DNA of 64,000 nucleotides, taken from assembly GCA_038363925.1 (NCBI GenBank), contig JAQQWL010000001.1:682001-746000 (forward strand). The letters are read 5' to 3'. This stretch comes from Apiospora phragmitis (Eukaryota; Ascomycota; Sordariomycetes; Amphisphaeriales; Apiosporaceae). Below, piece after piece: positions 46,936 to 57,834 of the stretch. Under the pieces are notes generated by a model that was not told the DNA's origin, ran no database searches, and saw nothing but the letters and a program-made list of their open reading frames with translations. A program made the position numbers and the translations under genes. How positions within the stretch are numbered: position 1 is the first letter of the stretch; the number at the start of each line of letters is the position of its first letter.

Positions 46936-49745
46936 TGAAACTGGGTCTTGGCTGGACTGGATCTAAAAGCTACAGTAGTTCGGCATTTGGCGCGGGTATA
47001 GGCGATGGTGCCTGATAGCGTCAGCAATCTTAGAGATACTGTAGGTAGACTGGTTACAATATCAACTGTCACCGAGTAACATATCCGGGATCCGATGGTA
47101 TTTGTACGGGAATAGTGCTAACAAGTTATACTTGAGGAAGTTGATATCCCCAAAGACAGGTGGCTACTGTATATGGTCCTTCATGGAAGTTGTGATGACA
47201 TAGCAGTGCTCCTGAAGCTTCTATAGCTCCACGACACGACAAGACTAGATAAATATGAGTCGCTATGTCTATTTGCCAAGTGACTGTAACCTGCCATCGT
47301 ATCGTCCTCCGTGGCGAAGAACCTGATACAAGAATTCTTGCCTCTAGGGAACCCATATACAATGGATAGGGGTAAGATTTGGCCGGTAACATCCCACGGG
47401 CATGATGTATTACAAATGCCAGTACGTGGATACTATGCATTTGGAAAGCTAGGTTGCTGCCAGTGTGGGCATGTCGCTGAGGCTGACGATGTAGTCGCTC
47501 TGTCCGGAGGTGGCAGAGACGCACGGCGGAAATAACGGTTGGTTCGGATCGGTCAGCAATTCGGAGTCAGAGAGAGAGAGAGAGAGAGAGATGCGCACGT
47601 ACGCAAGTAGGTAAGTATAATGTCAAATGCCAAAATCGGCACGAATGGCCTGTTCTGGAAAAGAAGCCCAAGCATAAAATTTTTCCGGTCTCGTGCGTTA
47701 CACAATCGAAAGTCTTTCCTCTTGAGTCACTCGCCGTACTGCCTGGGTGCGTCCTTCAAATATAAGCCGCCCTAAAACGAAATCCAATGGGGATTAAGCA
47801 CACATCTGCACCCAGGGGTCTGCTCTGATTTGGGGTTGGAGTGCATAAGGCAGGTGACTCACTCCCGGCTAGATGGACGACCATGCATTAGTCTAAACCC
47901 ACTGATGCGGCATCGCCGCCTCTCGGGCGTACCTTTACGTCGGAGATCCGGTACCCTATCGGCATCTGCACAAGACTCGAGGTGTCGCTGTTCGTCGCCG
48001 GCTATCCCCTCCGAATTGAGCGTGTTCTGACCACCCCGACATCGCCGTCGGGGATTGAAGCAACGGCTTCCCCGGCTTGGCCGTCACCCTCCATGCATCC
48101 ATCAATTCCATTGCTTGTCATTCGGCCAAGTTAGTATGCATACATATTTACTCGCTGTAACGTTATAAACAGACGAGCAGGGGCATGGATCTGTAGATCA
48201 CCAAACCCCGAGGAATACCATGTAGTGCTTGGTAAACTAGGTAGTAAAAGGAAAGGGGGTGATTATTGACCCGCCAAGAAACACTGCGCGCTTATTACGT
48301 GGGCATACTTCTTTGTCAGCAAGCCAGCCCTGTTTCAGCCTCTACCTGATGATCTGCATACATTAATCCGACCTCACTCCGACTCAGCCCTTTTCTTTTA
48401 GGATGCTTTGTCAGAAGAAAACGAATACATCCGAATGTGCAGTATCATGTCACCGAACCAAGCGAAGCGGCATCACCGATGCACCTAACCTTGCGCTGAG
48501 TGGATAATGTAATACAAGTTACTCCATCAGCGGTTCGTCCAGAAACCACTCGACACTTCTATGATATCTGCCTGCATACCTCAACATACAAACTGTCATC
48601 GATCGAGTCCTGTGTTGCTGAACTAGAAGCTCTATACCAACCTCCTCCCCACCTGGCCTGACTACGTGTAAGATATTGGCCAAGTTTGCTGCCAGACCTC
48701 AGGCAGATATGACGATACTGGGATTTATCTGGCCATACGGATCGGATGGACCTTGTAACGGCGACTCTTGCGAGTTGCCGGGGAGATGGATCATAGATGC
48801 TAGGGCAGTTTCCTTGAACCCCCCTTACACCAAAGGCGAATCTTACGCAAGCCATTTTATTTCCAAGGCCTTGCGCCTGCAGTAGAAACCAGTCTATCAC
48901 TGTCGCTTTTGGCCTTTCCGTGTTGCCACAGATAGGCTTCGAAATGTCGTCAGAGCGGTGAACGTGAGAAGGCGAACTGCAATTCATCTATATATCCTAT
49001 GGTGGCGGGTCCTCGTCTCATGATCAGAGCCCAGGTGGATCGTCTGGTCCTCACAAATGTGGCCGGAGAGAGGGAGAGAAACAAGTGGATGTTGGGGTAC
49101 GGCACTTTGTCAACCTCGCAGCAATATGGCGGGTTTCTAGACCTTCACTCATAGGAGTCGCCAATTCAGAGTACGTAGTACCAGATGAGATGTATTATGA
49201 TAGCCCACTAACTTGAGCAGTCTCATCGCCCTTCAATGAAGATATATACAGAGAAGTGAAGCCCGTCGACGTCCCCTGTTCGTCATCAACATGCACTGAT
49301 GCAGAAAGGAAGTAATTAGTACACTGCGCGGAAGTCACTCGAACTAGCCCCGGTGATATGAATAGGCTCTTGTAGGAGTGAAGACCCCTCGTTTTTTCAA
49401 ACGCCATATGCCAACAAGCAGATGCCCAGACTGCACGCCATCAAGGCCCGCTGGGGGGAAAACATTTTCTCCGTGTTCCAGCACAACAAGAAGGTATCGA
49501 AGGTATCTTAAACAGGATGCAAAAGGTGGGCGGGCACTGGCAAGCAACACCTCAACCAGTACAGAAACAGAAAAGCGACAATCTTGTGAGTTTTTCTCCA
49601 CTATTTGATTTGCTGGCGAAGGGTACTTGAGAACGGATATCGAACCTCGTCTTCTTTCTCTTCATAGCTCATCTCATCGTATCACGTCTTGTTGTAGGTT
49701 TTCTCTACAAGGTACAATGCTCCTTCAACAGGTCGCTGGGAAAAT
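46936..49745. other. 2.8-kb gene-free stretch with an (AG)n microsatellite
   Basis: No convincing gene on either strand. The regulator promoter lies at its left end. An (AG)11 microsatellite occupies 47569-47590. The remaining short frames have no domain or splice support. Confidence 0.4.
47569..47590. repeat. (AG)11 microsatellite
   Basis: Eleven uninterrupted AG dinucleotides, directly visible. Confidence 0.95.
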
Positions 49746-50682
49746 TTAGAGAGCCAGAGCCACCAAAGCCGCAGCACCGAGAACGAAGGCGATCACGGGG
49801 CGCTGGTCGTTGCTGGACGCGGTGACCGGGGGAGGGGAGTTGGTGGCGTTGGAAGAAGCTGATGACAGTGTAGGTGAGACGTAACTCTTACTGGCAGACG
49901 TTACCGAATTCGTGTCATGTGTGCTATGTGCAGAGATGGGAACCACGAATTCGGTGGTGTAAGTGGTACAGTTAGCTGCCACCGGTTGGCTCGTGATCGC
50001 AGCGGCGAAGGAAGTAGTAGTTTCAGCGACAACGAGATTGCTCGACGGGCTCGTGGAGCTGACAGTCGAGCTGGACGAAGAGCTGGTAGAGCTGTATGAA
50101 GAGCTGGACGAAGTTACGGCTGCGGGGTTTACGGAGCTGGTGGTTGGCGAAGCGCTCGGGGAGCTTGTGGTTGGCGAAGCGCTCGGAGAGCTTGTAGTCG
50201 CGGTAGCGACCGAGGTCGACGAGATCAAGGACGCGGGAATCTTGCCTCCGCAAGCCTCATCGCCATCCTTACAGCACCAGGTAGCGCCCTTCCCATCATT
50301 GGCACAATAGTAGCCATCGTCACATGCGTCTAAAGCATCGTTAGCTTGTGTGGATACCACATATGGGATGAGCTCCCAACTTACTGCCGTTTGTTCCTCC
50401 CTGACAGCACTTCTGGCCGACTGTGGGGTTGAAGCAGTGGACCTGATCGTCCTGGGAGCCGCACTGCTCGAAGCCCTGGCCGCAAGCCTCGGCGCAGGTG
50501 GTTCCAGAGCCACACAGGGTCTCGGTGGGTTGGTATTCACCGTCGTCGCGGCGCTGTAGACCGAAGATGTCTTTGACAGACATCTTGCCAACATTCATTT
50601 GGTAGGGCTGAGGTGCAGGCTCAGCAATGGCATGACCGGCCAGGGCCAAGAAGGCAAGAGGGGACAGCGCGTTGAGAAGCAT
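49746..50682 (-). CDS. Secreted GPI-anchored Cys- and Ser/Thr-rich surface protein
   Basis: Exons (-): 50385-50682 and 49746-50329, with a 55-nt intron; 293 residues. Signal peptide MLLNALSPLAFLALAGHAIA. The mature N-terminal half has two Cys clusters (TLCGSGTTCAEACGQGFEQC ... FNPTVGQKCCQGG; ACDDGYYCANDGKGATWCC), resembling small disulfide-bonded fungal surface domains. A Ser/Thr/Pro stalk follows, containing an in-frame tandem SPSASPTTS repeat (27-bp unit near 50137-50195), probably O-glycosylated. A terminal hydrophobic tail (PVIAFVLGAAALVALAL) with small residues upstream is the usual GPI-attachment signal. Expected at the plasma membrane or cell wall. No enzymatic domain is recognised. 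Confidence 0.88.
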
Positions 50683-52926
50683 ATTGTCGAAGTCGATATG
50701 TGATGAACCGAGAAGGGCCTGAGTCTGTTCTTCTTCTGTCTAGGTCGAAGGTAGTAGGAGATGCAAAGAAAGTGAGTAGATCGTAGGTCTTATGTAAAGA
50801 ATGACTGGTGGTTGAAGCGAACGGATGGTCTTAGGAGAACAGAGGGTACCACACGGCTGATAAACAAATGCCAACAATCGCGACGCAAAGGGCGAAACAG
50901 AAAGAGAGAAAAGGTCCAAAAAGGCACAGACTGTGTAGGTCGGGCGGAGAGTTTGGTGATATAAGTGAGCGGTAGGCGATGGCACGGGAGTGGTGCAATG
51001 GTCCCCTCCAGAAGCCCCTCCTACCAGAAGCTCCTACGGCGGCTCCTATTGATGGTCCCTCCCTGTCGCCTTCCACTTGTAGGTGCTCGAGGTGGGGCCT
51101 GCTTATTTTCTGTCCACTATAACCCCAGATCCAGGAATTATCTAAGTCGTGCTGTCCGTCCAGGGATCCCATCTTTCAACTGTCTCTACTAGATTAAACA
51201 AAGAAAGCGTAGCTCAGCGCATCCCTTTCCCACCTGCGTACCTACATGGATTGATTGGTCTGGAGGTGGTTGTGGTTTGTTTGAACTAGGCAGAATAACA
51301 AACGGCATCCGACTGAGTGTACATCCAAAGTGGGATCGAAACATGGGAGGGACGGAACGCAGACCGCAGACAATCAATCCAAGGCGGCATAGAGTCAAGT
51401 GCCTTCTTCCTCTGTCCAGCGTTCAATTTCTCGTTTGATTAGATTGTGCCTTGGAGGTCTGGCAGAATGGATCTGTGTACCTGTCATCAATCCTTCCCGT
51501 TTATGTGTGATCCTCCGGGTTGGGGGCAGCGCATGTCGTCGAATACAAGCCTGCCTCGGCCAAGCTATTATACGCTTTTGTGTGTATGTACTGGATACGA
51601 CCACCTCCCATTTGCGCTTGTCCCTGCATCACGGAGAAAAAGAACATATGGACGCTTTCTTCGTCGAGCTAGCAATATCTGGTTGCATGTAGACAAGCAT
51701 AGGTGGACAGAGTTCAACTAGCCATTGAAGGCTTTGGCTAGAAAACACCAAGAATTGGCGAGTGAAATGCCCATGTTCTCTCATCAAACCTACGGTGGCG
51801 CCAAGGTAGCTGTTAGCCAGAACCAGGAGGAAGGAGACCAATATCACCATGCCAAAAAATATCAATTACATAGGAGGAAGCGGGGGCCGTTGAAAATAGA
51901 GGCAGGCGGCAGAATGACCTTAAGGTTAAGCGCTGAAAATGCAACATCAAGCAACCTTCAATCGTCTGGTCATCTGTACAAGGCCTAAAAGTACAGATGC
52001 TAACCTGGAGGGATCAGTCGCCAGGAACAGGTTGCAATTCGTTGTCTGATTCGTTGGGAGAACATACCCCTGTTTCCTTGGCGTTTCAGAACCTGGTCAA
52101 ACGGCGAGACATCGTCAGAGGATTCAGTGGCATAGCATTGGTGCTAAATTTACCCAAGGGGTTTATCTTTCCTCGCCTACCACCCTATCACTGCTATTGT
52201 GTGGGCTGCATATGTTACCTCTCGCACGATCAATGCCAGACGTTGGGAAGGAAAGTCACCACGTCATATTGCATCCATTGGTTCACCACGCGGGCAGACG
52301 AGGTTTGGCCGGCCGGTACAACACATCTGATGATGCATGTATACAGACTGTGGCTATCCGTCGGTTTCCAACAGAAGGCTGTATGTCTGCTGCCAGCGTA
52401 GTAGACAGTAAGCCTGCGCCGCAGATGGCCTCCAGATCCACCACCCGCCCCCAATCTTGCAATCATTCAATGTAGATGATAACCTAGATGACGGGTGATA
52501 CGATACACGATGATGAATGTGTTAGCTGCTACCTCTGGCGCAACCATCACATTCGCTTCAAAGCCCGTATCCGGCGGGAATCATGGTGGTTTGGTGACAC
52601 ACAACCCGTGCACATTGCGCAACTAATTCTACCTAAGTATCTACCACTTGCACGATGGCTTTACGAAGATTTCCCTAGCCTGAAACGTGAGCGATTGAGT
52701 TTTCAGAGAAGTAGGTAAACTCGGACACAGTTCAGCCTGCTCAGGAATAGGGCGCGCTTGTGAGCGAGTTAGCAGCCCCCAGACACCGTTACCAAGTGGC
52801 TGTTGCTAATCCAGCCTTCAGGTCTTCCAAGGCCCACACAGCCAACCTTGTTCTATGTTGCGGGATCACCATTGCAACTGTGAGTACTTCTCAAGGGAAG
52901 CGGATCAGTCGGTCGCCACTCAAGGT
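50683..52926. other. 2.2-kb gene-free stretch
   Basis: Holds the promoter of the GPI-anchored protein gene at its left and the 3' side of the C2H2 gene at its right. Open frames such as 51399, 51997 and 52197 have no recognisable features. No repeats seen. Confidence 0.35.
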
Positions 52927-53728
52927 CTATGTTGCGGCCCGTTGAACATTCGCGAATCGACTGAAGCCGCACGACTCACTTTCCAGGTGAAGCATGACAG
53001 CGGACAGGGTAGTGAAGCCTTTGCGGCAGGTTCGATTGGGGCAGTGATGCAGAGCTTGCTGGTCTATCACCAAGTAAAAAACATGTCAGCATTGTAACTT
53101 CAATATTGATGTAAATAAGAGGCTTACGAACAGTCGATCCGAGATGATCGTTCAGTGAATCGAATTTGCCGAACTTCTTGTGACACAAATGGCACTGGTA
53201 CTCCGATCCATTCCAGGCGTGCTCCTTGGCTTCGTGTTTGTTGCGATCTTCCTCGCTTGTTGAGATGCTAGAGCACGAAGACAAGCGGCATGGATACTCC
53301 TCCGTAACGCCATCGTCAGAGTAGGTCCAGTGGTTCTCGATGTTCATGTGGTCATCAACCTCTCGTCGTGTTGCATAGAAGAGTTCGCATGTGTTGCACT
53401 CGAACTCGGGTGCGGCGTGGTTCAGCGCATCGAAGTGCTGGTCACGCGATTCGAAGGAGCCAAACCAGAGCGAGCAAGTGCCGCACATACAGAAGTCATC
53501 GTCATAAATATCGTTGCTTTTTGACTCTTCGTCATCATAATCATCACACCAGTGGTCTGTGGAGTCCATGTGGTCCTCGACCTGTTGGCGGGCTGGGAAT
53601 GAGCGGTCGCAGGTGTCGCAATCGAACCTGGATGCTGTATGTGAAGGTGCTTTCATATGCTGCTTACGCGCTCCGCAGGAGCCAAACCATCGGCTGCATG
53701 TGCCGCATGCAAACTTGATGGGTGCCAT
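52927..53728 (-). CDS. C2H2 multi-zinc-finger protein
   Basis: Exons (-): 53128-53728 and 52927-53063, with a 64-nt intron; 245 residues. Start chosen at MAPIKFACGTC, where the first finger begins at once; an upstream in-frame Met at 53914 adds a 62-residue unstructured stretch. Fingers in order: CGTCSRWFGS...H-H, CDTCDRSFPA...H-H, CGTCSLWFGS...H-H, CNTCELFYAT...H-H, an atypical CRLSSCSSIS...H-H, CHLCHKKFGKFDSLNDHLGS, and a last C-x4-C type finger (CPNRTCRKGFTTLSAVMLHL) ending in Cys instead of His. The intron splits the codon of the final His ligand of finger six, which confirms the splice model. The acidic linker DDYDDEESKSND separates fingers two and three. Such proteins bind nucleic acid; the target is unknown. 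Same strand as the RNA-processing gene upstream. Confidence 0.85.
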
Positions 53729-54091
53729 GTTTGCAGAGCTGTTTGAATATAGCGAAGACGCCGAGCTCTTATGATCAGAGATCAGGTGAATGGGAGTCGT
53801 GATAGGAGACCAAGGAAACAACAAGGGGAACCCGCTTTGGAAGGGATTCTGGTTTACAAACGAGGGAAGGAGCAGTGGATGGGCTGTTTGCGCGGGCCTG
53901 GGTGTGCCTGCCAAATTGTATTCAGGAGACTAACAAGATATACGCCAGATAAGAAACATACATAGCTTCAATGCCGTCAGTTACGTAAAGTAGACATACC
54001 TATCAACGAGAAACATCCGTAATACCTGGGGAACATATGCTTTTCAATTAGAAACGTTTTACTATGAGACACTCCGGTTTAGAGCGCATAT
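53729..54091. other. Short same-strand spacer
   Basis: 363 bp between the C2H2 start and the stop of the large RNA-processing gene, both on the minus strand; must hold the C2H2 promoter unless the upstream Met is used. Confidence 0.35.
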
Positions 54092-57000
54092 CTAGGCATC
54101 GCTGTCCTTCACACCGCTCCCAAAGAGCATATCTCTTCTGGCCTTACGATCCCAGACCACTACGCCATCGCTCTTGCGCTTGAAGTATAAGACACGATGT
54201 TGGGGGATAAACTCCTCGTCCGTCTGCTCCGACTTCCACAAGTCCAGAGCCCGCTCCTTGGCCCCCAAGAACCTGTCCTCGTAGCCCACGATGAAGTCAC
54301 TGCTGTCCAGGCTGGGGTCCCAGCGAAGCCGACTGATGACATCAGCCGACGACCGGAACTTGCCTTCGTAAGCAGGTCTCGGCGGTCCAATATCTCCGGC
54401 GGCAGTCTTCTTAGACTTCGACTTGGGTCTCTCCTCTTCTGCGTGTTCATCTTCGTCATCGAGATCCTCCTCTTCTTCATCTTCCTCGTCAGACTCGTCG
54501 TCCCCGATAGTGTACTCACCCCATTCGCGCTGATCCAACTTGAGCGTGCCCAACTCGGACTGCTTGACCACGGACGCACTCATCCAAGATGTCTTGGCAT
54601 CGAAGAAGCTCTCGTCGCCACGTATTCGCCCCTCAAAGTTTTGCAAAGCGGTCTGTAGACCCCCGAGAGCAATCTTGAGGTCTTCCTTGGACATCTTTGC
54701 TGCTCCATCCGACGACTCTAGCTGGTCAAGACCAATCAAGTAGCAGCCTTGATAATCTGTCTCTTCATCAGATGATTCGGTGCTGACAAAACGTGCCGGC
54801 CACATCCTGGCATGGATGTTTGGTATGCGTCTGCTCAGATCTGATAAAAAGGAAGGGGACGGTCAGCACAAACACCTCGAACAGTTCCAGATAGTTCTCA
54901 CTCACCAACTAGAAGCATCACACATCTCGATTCGAGCCATCCCACATATTGGCTTCCCTTGGCAAGGGAAATACCCCAAAACTGGACATCAATCTTCACG
55001 TAGCTTTTATATGTTTTCAAAAAGTCCAAAGCACCATCCACGCGCTCGTGGTCTCCAAGAAAGCCCAACCATGTGGCGCCGTCACTGCTTAGGATCTCAT
55101 TGGCCTTACGGAACTCTTCGGCGATTGTTCTGACCGATGGTGTCGATGCCGCAAGTGCTGTGTTGAGACTTGGGGGGTGGAACCCGAGTATCGCCATAGG
55201 TTCGCGGGCGGTTCTCACATACCGTAAGCTCTTATGGAAGAACGGGTCAAACACCATCTGTGTGGTCCAGTCGAAGTTGGCGTAGTGGCTGAAGAAGGTG
55301 GTCAGAATCGTCGGTACAGAGGTCGAGCCGCCATCGCGGGACAACAGCTTGCAGACCCGCGATAACAAGACTGATATCTGGATACCATTCAGGTAGCCGA
55401 ACTTGCCCGCATAGATGCCTCGCTGTTTGGCCCATGTCTTAACGACGTAATGTGCCGTTCTGAAGGCGGCAAGATCCGGAATCGTTTGTCGGAGGTAGTA
55501 AAGATCCCTCACAGGCTTCAGCTTAGCGAGGGTCTGCATAGACATTGAAAAGACCGGATCGTTGGGTTGAAGTCTAATGGCTTGAGGCCAAGACTCGGCA
55601 ACCCAAGTTGAAGGGCAGTACTGCAAGTCCATTCTGACTCCCTTGACTTCCAGTTCCAGCATTGTCCCGCTGTTTGCATTGACCCGCCTTAGAACCCTCG
55701 CATCGTTTGAGGAGGCTCTCCTTAACCTCTGTGTGGCAAGAGCGAAGAAAGTCTTCGAGCTGATTGAACCGATGCAGAGACAGTCAATATCCGACAACGC
55801 AGTCCATACATCCAGCCCGTAGGACCCAACGGGAACCAACACCAGAGAAAACTTGCTACGGCTTTGTGTAGCAGACTCTTCGCTACCATCATCCAGCAAG
55901 ATTGATCGAAGGAGTTCGAGAGCTAGTTTTCGCTTGGAGGCATCGTCTTCAGAAGGTACTACATGGCGGTTCTCGAGGACCTCCTTTAGATCATCGACGT
56001 TGGCGAGGCCTGCCGGTGCAGTTTTGAGTTCCACGGGGACAACAAGCTTAGCTGTGTCTCCAGGTGTATTGCTTTTCTCTGTTGGGTTCATCTTCAGAAT
56101 GCATCTGATTCCCCAGTGGTCGCTCCCATATGATTTACGGGCTTCGACTTCCGTCCCAAGGTCTAGGTCCCCTTGCTCCTGGCCGAACATGTTGAATCCG
56201 GCAATCGAGAAAATACCGTTGTCTTTGAACAAAATCCTATCGTATCTCTGAGGCCGGTTGTTGAACCCACTGCCAACGATCTCGGAAGCCAGTTCGTTCA
56301 CAGTAGGGTCGAAAGTGGCACCAGTTTCGCCCTCAAATACATCCTGCGAATCATTGGGCTGTCTTCCTATGCTCTTATCCAGATTGTCAAGGCGTGCTTC
56401 AGTCCAAGCATCGGAGAGTCCAGATTCTGTCAACGCGGCTTCCATCTGTGACAGATACTCCGATGTCTGGGGCGATATTGCCTTCCTTTTCAGGGCGGCA
56501 TCAATGGTGAATTTGCTCGTTGTGACGTTGAAATCGCCTGCTAGAATCCATGGGCTGTGAGGGTACTCTTGTGACAAGTACTTTAAAACAGCCTGGAGCT
56601 CCCCTTTCTTGGCAGCAACAGAGCCATCTGTCATTCCACATGTGAGGTGGACTGTGGCCAAAACCAGGGGAAGGAATGTATCGCACTCTGTCCGTCCAAT
56701 ATCCCGCAACTGCAGGACTACCGACCCCTTATGCTTGCGTTTAAAGGATACCCAGTCCCACTTGAAAGCCCACCTGCTGAGAACAACGACGTTGAGATGA
56801 CTAGGGAGAGGATCAACGTCGACTTGATCCGGCGGACCACATGTCGTGAATGGGTAGTTTTCTCTGACGCCGCTGTCCTTGAGTAGGTAAGAGAGAAATT
56901 CATCCGTGACCTCCTGTAGCACCAGGATATCTGACAATGCGGCTCTGTCCAAGATGCTCCTGATGAGGATAGGATACCTGCACTGCGAAGGGGGAAACTC

Positions 57001-57834
57001 GAATTCGGCCAAAACGTTATAGCTGGAGACTCTTAGGTAACTCGGCGGCGGAGTACCCTCATTTGTCGGAGCGGGGGACCGATAAGGCTCCCACTTCTGT
57101 GCTGTTGCCGAAAACACAAATGGAGTTTGGCTCACGCTCTCTGCCGCCGCTTCGTCACTGATCACGTCAGAGCCCACGGCTTTTCGGTCGTGGTAGAAAG
57201 AGCTCATTTCAGAGCATCGAGTGACTGAAAAGTCATTAAGACTGATTGCTCCCCAGAGCTTCATCTCGCTTAATGTGTGACCGTCCCTCTGCGTCCTTTC
57301 TCGGACTAATATGCAAATCTCTCCAGCTTCCCACTCCATGGCCGGGAGTAAGTTCGCCTTCTGCAGCAAGAACTTGTGCAAGTTGGAATTGACATCCTCA
57401 CTCTGGCCGATGGTCAGATGCATTCGGTATGCTGTCGGAGTTTGACCTAAAGCATCGAGTATAGCTGCCCGGACATCGCTCAACCTTCCGGTGTGGTCCT
57501 TGTGGCTGTCATGGATGAAGATGGTGTTGTCATGCCGGTGTACAAAAACATCAGCCACATCAAGACTGATGGGAAGAGGTCCGCTGTCCGGCCCAGTCCT
57601 GCGAGACCTTAGTCGGTCGGCTATCTGGGCCGCTGCCTGAGGCAGAGAGTCTGGTTTGACAAAGGGGTAGGCGAGGTTGAGGTGCGGCGGCCAGCGTTCA
57701 TATGCCTTATCGTATAGGGATCGTAACCTGTCCAGAGACGGCCAAAATTGATGCGGTGGGATTATACATAATGCTGTATCGTGGGACCCTACCGAGATGG
57801 CGGTCGATCCTGGTGTTGCCCCTGTAGCCGCCAT
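54092..57834 (-). CDS. Four-domain RNA end-processing protein: 2H phosphoesterase, EEP nuclease/phosphatase, poly(A)-polymerase-like NTase, MJ1316 domain
   Basis: Exons (-): 54906-57834 and 54092-54840, with a 65-nt intron splitting an Asp codon (VMLLVD-LSRRIPNIHARMW); 1225 residues. Domain 1 (about 20-200): 2H phosphoesterase with both motifs, H51-L-N53 (PPHLNLAYPF) and H139-L-T141 (YRMHLTIGQ). Domain 2 (about 265-585): endonuclease/exonuclease/phosphatase fold with N273 (SSYNVLAEF), E308 (LVLQEVTDEF), GDFN 433-436 and SDH 571-573, so a complete catalytic set. Domain 3 (about 610-960): nucleotidyltransferase with G670-S671 and D682-I-D684 (GSYGLDVWTALSDIDCLCIG), followed by a poly(A)-polymerase core (VVKTWAKQRGIYAGKFGYLN). 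Domain 4 (about 1128-1222): MJ1316/DUF504 RNA cyclic-group end recognition (RLRWDPSLDSSDFIVGYEDR ... IPQHRVLYFKR ... VVWDRKARRD), after an acidic linker. Together these suggest recognition, trimming and nucleotide addition at RNA 3' ends; the substrate is unknown. Confidence 0.92.

Noticed and set aside
47569..47590. (AG)n tract as a regulatory GAGA element
   Set aside because: Isolated in a gene-free stretch; a plain microsatellite is the simpler reading.
54092..54805. Separate 237-residue gene for the MJ1316 domain
   Set aside because: A GT-AG intron at 54841-54905 joins it in frame to the large upstream exon, and the combined length divides by three.
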